64,000 nt of DNA. Source: Larkinella terrae. Lineage in GTDB: Bacteria > Bacteroidota > Bacteroidia > Cytophagales > Spirosomataceae. The notes beneath the pieces were generated by a model. It saw only the letters and a program-made list of their open reading frames with translations, did no database searches and had not been told where the DNA came from. Below, piece by piece: positions 8,526 to 18,219 of this stretch. Numbering within the stretch: the first letter of the stretch is position 1; every line of letters begins with the position of its first letter. Made by a program: the position numbers and the translations under genes. Location of the stretch: NCBI RefSeq assembly GCF_009668025.1, contig NZ_WJXZ01000012.1, positions 434,001-498,000 of the forward strand. The letters are read 5' to 3'.

Positions 8526-9722
8526 ATGACTGATATCATCATCATCGGGGGCGGCATCGTGGGGCTGGCGACGGCCCTGCAAATCAAGCGGCAGCGCCCC
8601 GGCCTTTCGGTAACCGTTCTGGAAAAAGAAAACCGGCTGGCGGCCCACCAGACCGGCCACAACAGTGGCGTTATTCATTCGGGATTGTATTATAAACCGG
8701 GTAGTCTGAAAGCTACCAACTGCATTCGGGGCTACTGGATGCTGCTGGAATTCTGCGAGAAAGAGAACGTTCCCTACGAGCTTTGCGGCAAAATTGTGGT
8801 GGCTACCAAACCGGCCGAAATACCGCAGCTCAACAACCTCTACGAACGCGGGCAGCAGAACGGGCTGGAAGGGTTGAAAAAACTGACGCAGGCCGAAATG
8901 CACGAAATCGAACCGCACGTCCGGGGTGTTGAGGGCATGTGGGTGCCGCAAACGGGCATCATCGACTACGTACAGGTGTGCGAGAAATACGCCGAAAAGT
9001 TCCGGGAACTGGGTGGAGAAATCCGGCTGGGCGAGAAAGTGACGCAGATTACGCCCGGAAATACGCTCTCGGTAGTGCTGACCGATAAGGCCACCTACGA
9101 AACCAAACTGGTCATTAACTGCGCCGGATTGTATTCCGACAAAATTGCCCAACTGACGCAACGCGAGCCCATCAATCTGCGGATTATTCCGTTTCGGGGG
9201 GAGTATTTCAAAATCCGGCCCGAAAAACAGTATCTGGTTCGGAACCTGATTTATCCCGTGCCGGACCCCAATTTCCCGTTTCTGGGCGTTCATTTTACGC
9301 GGATGGTGCACGGCGGGATCGAAGCCGGGCCGAACGCGGTGCTGGCGTTTCAGCGGGAAGGCTACCGGAAGTCGGACATTAATTTGAAAGAAATGTACGA
9401 AACCCTGAGCTGGTCCGGTTTTCAGAAAGTGGCCGCTAAATACTGGGAAACCGGTTTGGGCGAAATGTACCGGTCGTTTTCCAAAACCGCCTTTACCAAG
9501 GCGTTGCAGGAACTGATTCCGGAAATTCAGGAAGACGATTTGGTGGAAGGCGGTTCGGGCGTTCGCGCGCAGGCCTGCGACCGTACGGGCGGATTACTCG
9601 ACGACTTTGCCATTCTGGAAACCGAGCGATCGATCAACGTCTGCAACGCCCCTTCGCCGGCGGCAACTTCGTCGTTATCAATCGGTCTGACGGTATCGGA
9701 AAAAGCGTTGAGCCGGTTTTAA
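8526..9722 (+). CDS. lhgO: L-2-hydroxyglutarate oxidase (LhgO-like FAD oxidoreductase)
   Basis: 398 residues of the DAO/LhgO family. The dinucleotide-binding GGGIVG lies at 8-13, closely followed by VLEKE (end of the second strand, Glu binding ribose). HQTGHNSGVIHSGLYY (about 41-56) is the characteristic LhgO segment carrying the covalent or close FAD contact region. The C-terminal segment contains VEGGSGVRAQACDRTG. The enzyme oxidises L-2-hydroxyglutarate to 2-oxoglutarate and passes electrons to the quinone pool. The length is normal and the ATG start is clear. Confidence 0.93.
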   Translation: MTDIIIIGGGIVGLATALQIKRQRPGLSVTVLEKENRLAAHQTGHNSGVIHSGLYYKPGSLKATNCIRGYWMLLEFCEKENVPYELCGKIVVATKPAEIPQLNNLYERGQQNGLEGLKKLTQAEMHEIEPHVRGVEGMWVPQTGIIDYVQVCEKYAEKFRELGGEIRLGEKVTQITPGNTLSVVLTDKATYETKLVINCAGLYSDKIAQLTQREPINLRIIPFRGEYFKIRPEKQYLVRNLIYPVPDPNFPFLGVHFTRMVHGGIEAGPNAVLAFQREGYRKSDINLKEMYETLSWSGFQKVAAKYWETGLGEMYRSFSKTAFTKALQELIPEIQEDDLVEGGSGVRAQACDRTGGLLDDFAILETERSINVCNAPSPAATSSLSIGLTVSEKALSRF

Positions 9723-9773
9723 AGACCGAATAATTAGAAAAACCTTAAAAATAGAAATAATGTAAAAATCCAC

Positions 9774-9804
9774 TTGTTACCATGATCATTTGCTTCGTAA
9801 CTTG
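9774..9804 (+). promoter_or_regulatory. Possible promoter of the OmpA-like gene
   Basis: TTG at 9774-9776 and TAACTTG at 9798-9804 are separated by 21 nt, close to the Bacteroidota -33 (TTTG) and -7 (TAnnTTTG) pattern with one missing T. The leader to ATG 9855 is A/T-rich. Confidence 0.4.
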
Positions 9805-9854
9805 CAGAGCTTTAGCATTAACCCTAAATAATTTTATTATCCCTAACAAAAAAT

Positions 9855-10694
9855 ATGAAAAATTTCCTGTTTGCCATTGCCCTCTTAACCGTAATTACCT
9901 CCTGTAAAAGCAAAAAGCGATTAGCTGAATTGCAAACCGTTCATGACAAAGTAAAACTGGAATTGGAAGACTGCTCTAAAAAGACGGCCAGTCTGCAAAG
10001 TAGCCTCGGCACCAAAGACGCCGAACTGCTTACTAAAAACGGTCAGATTACCGATTTACAGAGTCAACTGGATTACCTGAAAAAAACCAACACGAACCTC
10101 CTGGATCGGATGGCCGATCTGTCGATTGTCAGCAAAGCCGGTGCCGAAAGCATCCGTCGTTCGCTGGAAACGCTCTCGAACGTGTCCTCTTCGGCACAAC
10201 GCCGGGATTCGATCAACTTGTTGTTGGTTAAAAACCTGAAACGGTCACTTTCTGACATCAACGACAGCGATGTGCAGGTGGAAGTGAAGAAAGGCGTTGT
10301 CTATGTTTCAATTTCCGACAAACTGCTGTTTCCCTCGGCGAGCTACGTCGTAAACAAACAGGCAGAGACGGTTCTGGGCAAAGTAGCGCAGGTGATCAAC
10401 GATCATAATAATCTGGATGTGCTGGTGGAAGGCCACACGGACGTGTACCCGATCTCGACGCAATTCCTGAAAGACAACTGGGATTTGAGCGTTATGCGGG
10501 CAACTTCAGTGGTTCGGACGCTGCAATCGCAGTTTGGCGTTGCTCCGGCCCGTTTGACCGCCGGTGGCCGTTCTGAATACATTCCGAAAGCCGATAACAC
10601 CACGGAAGCGGGTCGTCAGACCAACCGCCGTACCGAAATCGTGCTGTTGCCGAAACTGGATGAGTTCTTCAACCTGTTGACGGAGAAAAAATAA
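9855..10694 (+). CDS. OmpA-family peptidoglycan-associated lipoprotein
   Basis: 279 residues. The lipoprotein signal ends at Cys17 (ITSC). A coiled coil of about 90 residues (roughly 22-115, heptads rich in L, K, E, Q) is followed by an OmpA-type C-terminal domain (about 145-270) with the peptidoglycan-binding pattern LVEGHTD...NWDLSVMRA...GGRSEY...GRQTNRRTEIVL. The protein probably anchors the outer membrane to the cell wall. It is monocistronic: a CCCCTAAAT-family inverted repeat lies between it and the convergent epimerase gene. Confidence 0.9.
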   Translation: MKNFLFAIALLTVITSCKSKKRLAELQTVHDKVKLELEDCSKKTASLQSSLGTKDAELLTKNGQITDLQSQLDYLKKTNTNLLDRMADLSIVSKAGAESIRRSLETLSNVSSSAQRRDSINLLLVKNLKRSLSDINDSDVQVEVKKGVVYVSISDKLLFPSASYVVNKQAETVLGKVAQVINDHNNLDVLVEGHTDVYPISTQFLKDNWDLSVMRATSVVRTLQSQFGVAPARLTAGGRSEYIPKADNTTEAGRQTNRRTEIVLLPKLDEFFNLLTEKK

Positions 10695-10703
10695 TTTACT
10701 TTA

Positions 10704-10765
10704 CCCCTAAATCCCGAAGCGTCGGCCCGGCCTAAAGGGGACTTGGACGCTTCGGGATTTAGGGG
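10704..10765. repeat. CCCCTAAAT-family inverted repeat, copy B
   Basis: A perfect 20-bp inverted repeat: 10704-10723 pairs with 10746-10765 around a 22-nt loop. Its first 41 nt are identical to those of copy C at 14474. It lies between convergent genes, where it could terminate transcription from both sides. Confidence 0.9.
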
Positions 10766-10801
10766 CAGTGGCCGAAGATCATCAGACCTTCGGCCACTTT
10801 T

Positions 10802-11668
10802 TTATACCCCAATCGTAAAACCGGTTTCGAAAAAACCGTTCGGTTCCGCGTGCTGAATGGCTTCTTTTTCCTCGAACGGCACCGGCGTACCTTCGCTATC
10901 GGCGCAGCCCAGCCAGGGTTCGATGCAGACAAACGAAACCCCCGGTTTATTCCACAGGCCGAAATACGGGAACGCCGGAAAACTGACCGTTACGGCATGA
11001 TCATGGTTCCGGCTCCGGATCGTCACGCTCCGCGACTCCGGATTTTTGAACACCAGCGCATCGTCTTTAAACAAATCGTTGACTAACGGAAGTTGTCGGT
11101 CGACGGTCAAAACCGGCTGGGTTTCGCCCGTAAAGTAGCCTTTGGGCGACAGCATATGGCGTTCCAGCGGTTCTTCCTTCTGAAATTCCAGGTAATAATC
11201 CTCGAATTGTTCATTCGGCAGAAACGGCACGGCAAAAGCCGGGTGGGCGCCCACCGAAAAATACATCCGCTTATTTTCCGGATTGATCACCCGGTAAATG
11301 ATCGTCAGTACCTGATTTTCAATCCGGTATTCGATCTGAAACTCAAACTCGTAGGGATAAACTGCCCGCGTTTGGTCGTTGGCTTGCAGCGCAAAAACCG
11401 CCTTCGTTGGCGTGGCTTCCACCACCGTAAATTCGGAATGGCGGGCAAAACCGTGCCGCTCCATCGGGTACGGTTTTCCGTCGACGATGATCTGATTGTC
11501 GAGGCAACCGCCGACCACCGGAAATAAATTCGGTGCGTGCCAGGGCCAAACCGCCGGATCGGCCTGCCAGAGGTGTTCGATCCCCGTCTGTTTGTTATAG
11601 AGTGAAGTGAGTTCGGCGCCTTTCGGGCGAATGCCAACTTTGATGAAATCGTTTTCGAGTATGGTCAT
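10802..11668 (-). CDS. Aldose 1-epimerase family protein
   Basis: 288 residues from the ATG at 11668 (an alternative ATG at 11689 adds seven). The galactose mutarotase fold is supported by RPKGAELTSLYNKQTG near the N-terminus, NLFPVVGG, the active-site-like HGFARHSEF (His) and SVGAHPAF, and FVCIEPWLGCAD near the C-terminus. The version with LFPVVG and HGFAR belongs to the LacX-like subgroup, whose sugar substrate is often unknown. It is divergent from the MFS gene, with 73 bp between the starts. Confidence 0.88.
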   Translation of the reverse strand: MTILENDFIKVGIRPKGAELTSLYNKQTGIEHLWQADPAVWPWHAPNLFPVVGGCLDNQIIVDGKPYPMERHGFARHSEFTVVEATPTKAVFALQANDQTRAVYPYEFEFQIEYRIENQVLTIIYRVINPENKRMYFSVGAHPAFAVPFLPNEQFEDYYLEFQKEEPLERHMLSPKGYFTGETQPVLTVDRQLPLVNDLFKDDALVFKNPESRSVTIRSRNHDHAVTVSFPAFPYFGLWNKPGVSFVCIEPWLGCADSEGTPVPFEEKEAIQHAEPNGFFETGFTIGV

Positions 11669-11741
11669 GTTTGCAAATGGTTTCAGCAACTTCGCGACAA
11701 AAATGGGCAGAAAGCCGTAACTTTGGGCAAATTTTTACCGC

Positions 11742-12992
11742 ATGGCTCCACAACGCAACCGGGCGCTGACGTTCATCTTCATTACCATTCTCATCGACTG
11801 CACGGGTATTGGGGTTATCGCCCCGATCGTTCCCCGACTGATTGAAGAACTGACCGGCGGAAATCTCAGCGAAGCGTCGCAATACGGCGGCTGGCTCACG
11901 TTTTCCTACGCCATCATGCAATTTGTCTTTGCACCCATTCTGGGCGGTTTGAGCGACCGGTTCGGTCGGCGACCGGTACTGCTCATTTCACTTTTCGGCC
12001 TGGGCGCCGATTACGTGTTCTGTGCGTTTGCGCCCACCATCGCCTGGTTGTTTGTCGCGCGGTTTGTTGCCGGAGTTTGCGGAGCCAGTTTCACCACCGC
12101 GGCCGCGTACATTGCCGACGTTAGTCCGCCGGAGAAACGGGCGCAGAATTTCGGGCTGGTCGGGGCCGCTTTTGGGCTGGGCTTCATTGTTGGGCCCATT
12201 ATTGGCGGTATTTTCAGCCAGTACGGTAGCCGCGTTCCGTTCATGATTTCCGCCGGACTTTCGCTACTGAATTTCATCTACGGTTATTTTATCCTTCCGG
12301 AATCGCTGTCGCCGGACCATCGCCGGGCGTTCGACTGGAAACGGGCCAATCCGGTGGGGTCGCTGAAACGGCTGAAACGCTATCCGGCCATTGTCGGGCT
12401 GGTCAGCACGATGGTGTTGCTCTACATTGCCGGTCAGGCGCCCCAATCGGTCTGGACGTATTACGTCATAGAAAAATTCCACTGGAACGAAGCCTGGGTC
12501 GGGTATTCGCTCGGTTTCATCGGCCTGACGGTCGCTATTGTCCAGGGCGGTTTGATTCGGGTGGCCATTCCGAAACTGGGTCAGAAACGGGCGGTTTTTA
12601 CGGGGCTGACCTGCTCCATCATCGGTTTTACGCTGTTTGCGTTTGCCAGCCAGGGCTGGATGATGTTTGCGTTCATGATTCCGTACGCGCTGGGCGGTTT
12701 GGCCGGTCCCGCCGTGCAGGGCATTATTTCGACGCACGTTCCGCCTAATGAACAGGGCGAATTGCAGGGCGCGCTGACGAGTCTGGCGAGCATGACGTCC
12801 ATCGTTGGCCCCTTGTTAATGACCAACTTGTTTGCGTATTTTACGAAACCCGAAGCGCCGGTGTATTTTCCGGGCGCGCCCTTTCTGATGGGCGCAGTGT
12901 TGACGCTGCTTGGCGTCATTTTAATCGCAAAGGCCTTGGGAACAGATCATTCGATGGTACCCAAAACGGAAGAATCGACTTCCGGCCTTTAG
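11742..12992 (+). CDS. TetA-like MFS drug/H+ antiporter
   Basis: 416 residues and 12 predicted membrane helices. The motif between helices 2 and 3 is [11 protein letters not shown] (68-78), the classic drug:proton antiporter motif A. A motif C-like glycine pattern ([12 protein letters not shown]) lies in helix 5. Overall similarity of pattern is to the TCR/TetA family, with [16 protein letters not shown] in helix 1. The transported compound cannot be inferred, and tetracycline export should not be assumed. The next gene starts 4 bp after the stop, so translation is probably coupled. Confidence 0.88.
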   Translation: MAPQRNRALTFIFITILIDCTGIGVIAPIVPRLIEELTGGNLSEASQYGGWLTFSYAIMQFVFAPILGGLSDRFGRRPVLLISLFGLGADYVFCAFAPTIAWLFVARFVAGVCGASFTTAAAYIADVSPPEKRAQNFGLVGAAFGLGFIVGPIIGGIFSQYGSRVPFMISAGLSLLNFIYGYFILPESLSPDHRRAFDWKRANPVGSLKRLKRYPAIVGLVSTMVLLYIAGQAPQSVWTYYVIEKFHWNEAWVGYSLGFIGLTVAIVQGGLIRVAIPKLGQKRAVFTGLTCSIIGFTLFAFASQGWMMFAFMIPYALGGLAGPAVQGIISTHVPPNEQGELQGALTSLASMTSIVGPLLMTNLFAYFTKPEAPVYFPGAPFLMGAVLTLLGVILIAKALGTDHSMVPKTEESTSGL

Positions 12993-12996
12993 TTTT

Positions 12997-13524
12997 ATGC
13001 ATTACCGTACGGTTTACGACATCGCGGCCAGAGGCTACGAGGAATGGCTTATGGCCTACATTGCGGCCGGACTCGCCATTGCAACGCTGGTGGTTTTTCT
13101 ATTCTTTCATTCCTGGAAACACCGGAAAATCCTGCTGACGGTTTTCTGCGTCTTCACCGCCGTGGCGGTTCTCCTGCCCTATTGGGATTATACCCGGCTG
13201 AAAAAGAAGCTGGAATCCGACGACTGCCTGAAAACCGAGGGCATAGTAACCGGCTATTGGGAGAAAAAATGGCGCGACAAGGATGCCAGTCAAAAGTGGC
13301 AAAATTATCACTACGAAGGATTTACGGTCGATACGGTTAAATTTGGCTACTACATTACCGGCGGGGGCAGTGCCGCCGGTTTTCAAAACAACGACGCCGT
13401 TCGGGTGCCGATCCGCGATGGCATGCGGATGCGCGTGCATTATTACGACGAACCCATCATTACCGACGGAACCGTCGAAAACCGGATTTTAAAGATTGAA
13501 GTGGTGGAAGGAAGCAGTAACTAA
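12997..13524 (+). CDS. Uncharacterised protein with two membrane segments
   Basis: 175 residues, not recognised. Two hydrophobic segments (about 18-37 and 44-65) form a hairpin near the N-terminus. The remaining 110 residues are soluble, with many charged and aromatic residues, and resemble the short beta-rich domain seen in DUF3592-like proteins (YWEKKWRD, VRVPIRDGMRMRVHYYDE). It begins 4 bp after the MFS stop, so it is probably cotranscribed. A start at 13051 would remove 18 residues. Confidence 0.7.
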   Translation: MHYRTVYDIAARGYEEWLMAYIAAGLAIATLVVFLFFHSWKHRKILLTVFCVFTAVAVLLPYWDYTRLKKKLESDDCLKTEGIVTGYWEKKWRDKDASQKWQNYHYEGFTVDTVKFGYYITGGGSAAGFQNNDAVRVPIRDGMRMRVHYYDEPIITDGTVENRILKIEVVEGSSN

Positions 13525-13539
13525 TAAATGGTAAATGTA

Positions 13540-13606
13540 AAATGATGAATGCTAAATGTAAAAGTGCCGGATTGGAAAACACTTTTATATTTAGCATTCA
13601 TCATTT
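13540..13606. repeat. 27-bp near-perfect inverted repeat
   Basis: 13540-13566 and 13580-13606 are reverse complements with one mismatch, around a 13-nt loop. The arms are A/T-rich with ATGATGAATG-like units. It lies 16 bp after the stop of the gene before it and may end the MFS operon transcript. Confidence 0.8.
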
Positions 13607-13762
13607 ATTCATAATCTGTTCTTCCCGGTATACGTAAAAGTACCTGTTTTTAAGAAACCGTAAATTTCCTCTACCAAACCGCGGTTCAATCTGCCAACTT
13701 TGTAGCGTCGAAAGACACAGCAACAACAACTACTGAACAACAAGAACAACAACAAGTACTAC

Positions 13763-14455
13763 ATGGAAAAGCAAGCCTGGGCCGAATCGTGGGAAGAGAC
13801 GAACAGCCGCTTTCACCGCCAGGACGTTCATCCGTACGTGCTGAAACACCTGACGCCGTTTGCGTTAATGGAAAAATCGATTTTCGTGCCGCTCTGCGGC
13901 CGGTCGCTGGATCTGGTGTATTTCAGTCAATTTGCGGAACGCGTTGTGGGCGTGGAAAAGGTCGAAGGCGTTATCCTGCAATTCTTTGCGGAAAACCAGC
14001 TTGCGTATGAAAAAGTCGGGGAGCGGTATATCTCGAACAATCTGACCATTTTTTGCAAAGATCTGTTCGCACTAACGCCCGATGAAGCCGGTGAGATTGA
14101 CCTCGTATATGACCGGGCTTCGTTGGCTGCGTTACCGCTTCCCATGCGGGTCGGGTACCTGCAAAAAATGGAAGAGCTGACCTCTCCCGGAACGGAGTAT
14201 TTTCTGAACACGCTGGAATATGCGCCGGAAATGAACGCGGCACCTTACAGCATCGCTCCGGAAGAGGTTTACGGGTATTTTCCGAATTACGTCATTAAGC
14301 ACGTCGAAAGGCCCGAAGTTCCTTACCACCACCTGATGCGGAAATTTAACCTGCATTACCTGCGCGAACACGGTTTTCTGATGCGCAAACTGCACAACGC
14401 GTCGTATGCGTCGCTGGTGGAAGCCGCCAGCCAGAGTTTCTACGCGTTTTCGTAA
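13763..14455 (+). CDS. Thiopurine S-methyltransferase (TPMT) family SAM-dependent methyltransferase
   Basis: 230 residues. FVPLCGRSLDL (41-51) is the family's SAM-binding motif I, and DRASLAALP (117-125) matches the motif after strand 4. The N-terminal WAESWEETNSRFHRQDVHP corresponds to the W-x-x-x-W...FH...NP segment that closes over the active site. Bacterial TPMT proteins methylate S, Se or Te compounds; the native substrate here is unknown. The upstream 140 bp contains an A/C-rich CAACAACAA leader. A CCCCTAAAT repeat separates it from the convergent GH71/GH99-like gene. Confidence 0.88.
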   Translation: MEKQAWAESWEETNSRFHRQDVHPYVLKHLTPFALMEKSIFVPLCGRSLDLVYFSQFAERVVGVEKVEGVILQFFAENQLAYEKVGERYISNNLTIFCKDLFALTPDEAGEIDLVYDRASLAALPLPMRVGYLQKMEELTSPGTEYFLNTLEYAPEMNAAPYSIAPEEVYGYFPNYVIKHVERPEVPYHHLMRKFNLHYLREHGFLMRKLHNASYASLVEAASQSFYAFS

Positions 14456-14473
14456 TAGTATACGCGCATTATG

Positions 14474-14564
14474 CCCCTAAATCCCGAAGCGTCGGCCCGG
14501 CCTAAAGGGGACTTTTTGATTCGGATTTTTGCTGCGTCCAAGTCCCCTTCAGGGGATTTAGGGG
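14474..14564. repeat. CCCCTAAAT-family inverted repeat, copy C
   Basis: The left half matches copy B for 41 nt, while the right half (AGTCCCCTTCAGGGGATTTAGGGG, in pieces) matches copies A and E. It looks like a mosaic of two variants of the element. It lies between convergent genes. Confidence 0.85.
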
Positions 14565-14571
14565 TTATATC

Positions 14572-15858
14572 CTACTTTTTCCGGACCGGTTTTTGGGCTG
14601 AATAGCCCTTTTTGCCGTGGAACCAGTGGGTGGCCTGGCCCGTCAGCCAGAGATAATAGTCGGAATCCAGCCCGGTTTCGATGCCCACAAATTTGCCCTC
14701 GCCGTTCAACGGTAATTCATTTTCCCGCTTCGTCTTGAAAATGGCCGTTCCTTCGTCCACTTCGTCGAACATCGCCACGTACAGACTTTGTGCCCCGGCC
14801 TGTTGGGCTCCTGCGACCTGTTGCCACAGGAAATCGCCTTTCAAACGCGGAATCTGGTTGTAGACATTCGGACTGTTTTTCAGATTTCCCCAACTGAATC
14901 CCGGAAAAACCAGCGGCACGTAATCGACTTGATTAGTTTTGCACCACTCGATATCGTCCGCCAGCGTGTTTCCCGAAACCGTTGCGTACGAGTTGGGATT
15001 GTACCGTCCGACGGCCCAGGGCATGATGATGTCGGCACTTTTGATGAGCGGATGCAGCAGTTCCGACGGTTCGGTATCCTTCGTCATCGTTCGCCAGTAA
15101 TACGGCACGCCCAGCAAAACCGCCGTTTTCTTCGTCGGCCCTTTCACTTTCTCCATCAGTCCCTGAATATCGGCCACGGTATACCGGCGGTTGTCGTTAA
15201 ACCCGACTCCCCAGATCGCCAGCAGCGGTTTTCCGTTGTGCCGGAGATAGGTCGGATTTTCCTTGTTGTTGAACAGGGCAAAAAGCTGTTGCAACTCATT
15301 CCAGTCGTTCGCCAGCAAATCCATATCCGCCGAGGTCGAACCGCTCAGATCGTACATGATGGAGATGGCCCGTTTGTGCTTTTTAGCCGCTTTCAGCGCG
15401 TTAGCCAGCACTTTGTTGAAATGCCGCTTCCCTTTTTCGGATTTGATTTCGGACAAAAACCGCTGCATAAACACCCCGTCGATGCCGTAGTCTTTCATCC
15501 ATTTGAAATGCAGATCGACGCTGGTTTCGTCGTACGGGCTATACACCGATGCGGTTTCGCCATTGGCGTATTTGAAGGCCGTCGGGTAAGTGGTCGGGTA
15601 GTCATTTACATCGGGCCAGAAGTCGATCGACGCAAAACCGGGTTCGAACTTTCCGCGTTTCTGGTAATGGTGCCAGCCCCGGTCGGACGCGTCGCCCTGA
15701 GCGGCAAACCAGCCCTGGTATCCGGCCATAACCAGCCCCTTGTAGCTGGTGTAGAGACAGCCGGTTTCGTCGTAGTTGACTTCAGTAGTCTGACTTTTAA
15801 CGTCAAAACCGGAAAGTAAGGCCAATAAAATCCCGGCCAGGAAAATGAGCTTTTTCAT
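14572..15858 (-). CDS. Secreted GH71/GH99-like glycoside hydrolase domain protein
   Basis: 428 residues with a signal peptide (1-22, LAGILLALLSGFDVKSQ). The body has the TIM-barrel layout of GH71/GH99-like proteins: LVMAGYQGWF near the start, then HFKWMKDYGIDGVFMQRF, ISIMYDLSG, KPLLAIWGVGF, ADIIMPWAVGRY, YVPLVFPGFSWGN and LYVAMFDEVDEGTA (candidate acid residues D and E). Such proteins are often annotated as xylosidase or arabinosidase without biochemical proof. It is probably the last gene of a three-gene reverse-strand group with the cytochrome protein and GH95. Confidence 0.75.
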   Translation of the reverse strand: MKKLIFLAGILLALLSGFDVKSQTTEVNYDETGCLYTSYKGLVMAGYQGWFAAQGDASDRGWHHYQKRGKFEPGFASIDFWPDVNDYPTTYPTAFKYANGETASVYSPYDETSVDLHFKWMKDYGIDGVFMQRFLSEIKSEKGKRHFNKVLANALKAAKKHKRAISIMYDLSGSTSADMDLLANDWNELQQLFALFNNKENPTYLRHNGKPLLAIWGVGFNDNRRYTVADIQGLMEKVKGPTKKTAVLLGVPYYWRTMTKDTEPSELLHPLIKSADIIMPWAVGRYNPNSYATVSGNTLADDIEWCKTNQVDYVPLVFPGFSWGNLKNSPNVYNQIPRLKGDFLWQQVAGAQQAGAQSLYVAMFDEVDEGTAIFKTKRENELPLNGEGKFVGIETGLDSDYYLWLTGQATHWFHGKKGYSAQKPVRKK

Positions 15859-15951
15859 GGAATTTAGGTAAAATCGTATGTGTCAGATTTAATTTGTCAG
15901 CTTCTGCGGGTTAGAAAATGATCCGGTAAGGTTCTGGAAAAATGAGCGGTT

Positions 15952-18192
15952 TTATTTCTGATCCGGTTTTATCAGTTCGTCCAGCGTCCAGGCTTTGGTG
16001 CGTCCGGCGGTTTGCTCCCGAACGGCTTTGACATCGGCGGGTCGTACGCCAACGCCCTGATTGGAGCCAAATTCGTAGCGGATGTAACTCAGCACCGAAG
16101 CCAGCCACTCGTCGTCGTTGGCGCCCATCGCGGGCATTACGTCCGGGTACGTTTGGCCGTCGATCGGGCCGGACAGACCGTGCAGCAAAATGCGGATCGC
16201 GATGTCTTTGTTGCGGTTCCGAACGCGTTTCGAATCCACCAGCGGAGGGGCGGCTTTGCTTTCCAGTCCTTTGCCATCCGGCCCGTGGCAGGTCGTACAC
16301 AGCGACTTATAAATCGTCGAACCGTTCAGCACCAGCTTCCGATCCACTTCGTCCAGACTGCCCAGCCGCCGTCCAAACTTCTTAACGTCTTCGTTTTTGT
16401 CCAGACTTCGCTGCGCGCGGGCCACCATTTCATTGCCGGGCGCCAGCGTAATGATTTCCTGCGCCAACACCTTCGCTTTTGGATCAGGACTATACGAAAG
16501 TGAAAGAACCAATTGCGTGCGGACGTCGAAACTCGGATCGGTTTTCAAATCACCCAGCCGCGCCAGCAGAGTCGCGTCGTTTTGTTTCAGATACGGTTCA
16601 CTGAGCCGAACGGCGGTTCGGCGGGCTTGGGCGTCTTCGTCCGTCAGGACTTTCAAAATCACGGTTTTATCCAACGCGTTCAGCCCTTCCAGCGTCCACA
16701 AGGCGTGAATACGGCCCAGCGCCGAAGCCGGTTTTTGGCCCGTTGCAATGGCCTTCAGGGTTGGAACAACGGTTTGGTCGTTGCGGACGATCAGTTCTTT
16801 CTGGGCGTTATCGCGCCACCAGCCGTTCGCATGATCCAGATAGGCGACCAGTTTGGCGCTGGTTTCGTCAAGCATCTGCGGTTTTGGGCCGGGTTTCAGT
16901 CCGTCGTGAACCAGTCGGTAAATCCGGCCGTGCTGGATGTTTTTGTCCAGCCCCAGGCGCGTAATCTGGGGCCGCAGGTAGCTATCCGGCCGCGTCCAGT
17001 TGCCTTCCTGAATGATACCCCGGTGCATGTCGACCAGATACAGACAACCGTCCGGACCGGTATACATGTTGACGACCCGGAAATTCATGTCGGTCGACGC
17101 GATGAATTCTTCTTTCTGGTAGGCATTTTCGAGCGTCGTTTTACCGGCCACATTGCCGACTTTTGCCCGGCGGATCAGTCTCCCAACGGGTTCAGCAATC
17201 AGCAAATCGCCTGACAGATCTGACGGCAGCCGGTCGCCCCGAAAAACCACCTGCCCGCAACTGGCCGTGAAATGATTCAGGGTGGTATCGGCGGGCCGGA
17301 TGCGCTGCACACCACCCTGCACATCCGGCGTTTTGATGATTGGCCAGACGGCGTTGAATTCCTGGCTGTACTGATCGCTGAATTCCATCCGCCCGTAAAT
17401 GGGATTGATCTGGAAACCCAGGGCTGGAACTTCGCCCCCCGCCGACGAGAAATACAGCCGTCCGTAATTGTCGTGCGTCAACCCCCACTGACCACCGGAG
17501 CCGCTGGGAATCGAATCGGCTTTCAAAACGCCCCCCGTATACCGAAACCGCACCGGATCGACGGTGACGTAAATCCAGTTGTCGAGGTTCCAGTCCAGAC
17601 CGCTGCGCTGGTGTTCCAGGTTGCCGGGGGCCTTTTTGCCCGGATTAAAAACCGGTTTTTTCTGATCAGCCACGCCGTCGCCGTTCGTGTCCTTGTAGCT
17701 GTAAATGTCGTAGGTATCGGTTTCGTTGACCAGCAACTCGTGCCCGACGCACAGCAACATGCGGGGTAACAGCAGTTTATCGATAAAAACGGAGCTTTTG
17801 TCCATTTTTCCATCGTTGTTGGTATCCTCCAGCAGCATCACCCGGCTCGTCGGATCATGTTCGTGGGAGCCGTCCACATCCTGCATGTAGGTATTCATTT
17901 CCACCACGTACATGCGGGCGTTTCCATCCCAGGCCACCGCCACCGGTTCATGAATCATCGGTTCGCTAGCCACCAGTTCAAGGTGATAGCCTTTCGGCAG
18001 CCGGAACGATTTCAGACTTTGTTCGGGCGTTAAATGAGCCGGAGACGGATTCTCGGTAAACGCCGGAACGGTTTGTTCGGATTGGCTCGTAGCGGTTTGG
18101 GCGGAATTCGGGGCATTTTGCCGGGCGACCTGACAGGTAACGGCCAGCAGCGACGCGGCCAGCACACTGCTGAGCCAGATTGTTTTTTTCAT
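15952..18192 (-). CDS. PVC-type membrane-bound dehydrogenase with C-terminal cytochrome c domain
   Basis: 746 residues from ATG 18192 (a start at 18207 is also open). A signal ends near TCQ (possible lipobox LAVTC). Residues about 45-400 form the beta-propeller PVC-type dehydrogenase domain (VAWDGNARMYVVEMNTY; NGDGVADQK). A HEAT-like helical region (about 440-600) follows, then a cytochrome c domain with a single haem motif CTTCH near residue 634 and distal Met in DVMPAMG. The family probably oxidises sugars and passes electrons to a c-type cytochrome; the substrate is not established. The GH95 gene lies 27 bp upstream, which suggests a shared carbohydrate role. Confidence 0.85.
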   Translation of the reverse strand: MKKTIWLSSVLAASLLAVTCQVARQNAPNSAQTATSQSEQTVPAFTENPSPAHLTPEQSLKSFRLPKGYHLELVASEPMIHEPVAVAWDGNARMYVVEMNTYMQDVDGSHEHDPTSRVMLLEDTNNDGKMDKSSVFIDKLLLPRMLLCVGHELLVNETDTYDIYSYKDTNGDGVADQKKPVFNPGKKAPGNLEHQRSGLDWNLDNWIYVTVDPVRFRYTGGVLKADSIPSGSGGQWGLTHDNYGRLYFSSAGGEVPALGFQINPIYGRMEFSDQYSQEFNAVWPIIKTPDVQGGVQRIRPADTTLNHFTASCGQVVFRGDRLPSDLSGDLLIAEPVGRLIRRAKVGNVAGKTTLENAYQKEEFIASTDMNFRVVNMYTGPDGCLYLVDMHRGIIQEGNWTRPDSYLRPQITRLGLDKNIQHGRIYRLVHDGLKPGPKPQMLDETSAKLVAYLDHANGWWRDNAQKELIVRNDQTVVPTLKAIATGQKPASALGRIHALWTLEGLNALDKTVILKVLTDEDAQARRTAVRLSEPYLKQNDATLLARLGDLKTDPSFDVRTQLVLSLSYSPDPKAKVLAQEIITLAPGNEMVARAQRSLDKNEDVKKFGRRLGSLDEVDRKLVLNGSTIYKSLCTTCHGPDGKGLESKAAPPLVDSKRVRNRNKDIAIRILLHGLSGPIDGQTYPDVMPAMGANDDEWLASVLSYIRYEFGSNQGVGVRPADVKAVREQTAGRTKAWTLDELIKPDQK

Positions 18193-18219
18193 GGGTTTAG
18201 AAGGCAAATGTCATGGCGA

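Noticed and set aside
14788-15819. 343-codon open frame opposite the GH71/GH99-like gene
   Set aside because: It is the exact antisense of a gene with signal peptide and domain pattern; its translation is rich in Arg, His and Gln and shows no family motif. Long antisense frames are common in this GC range.
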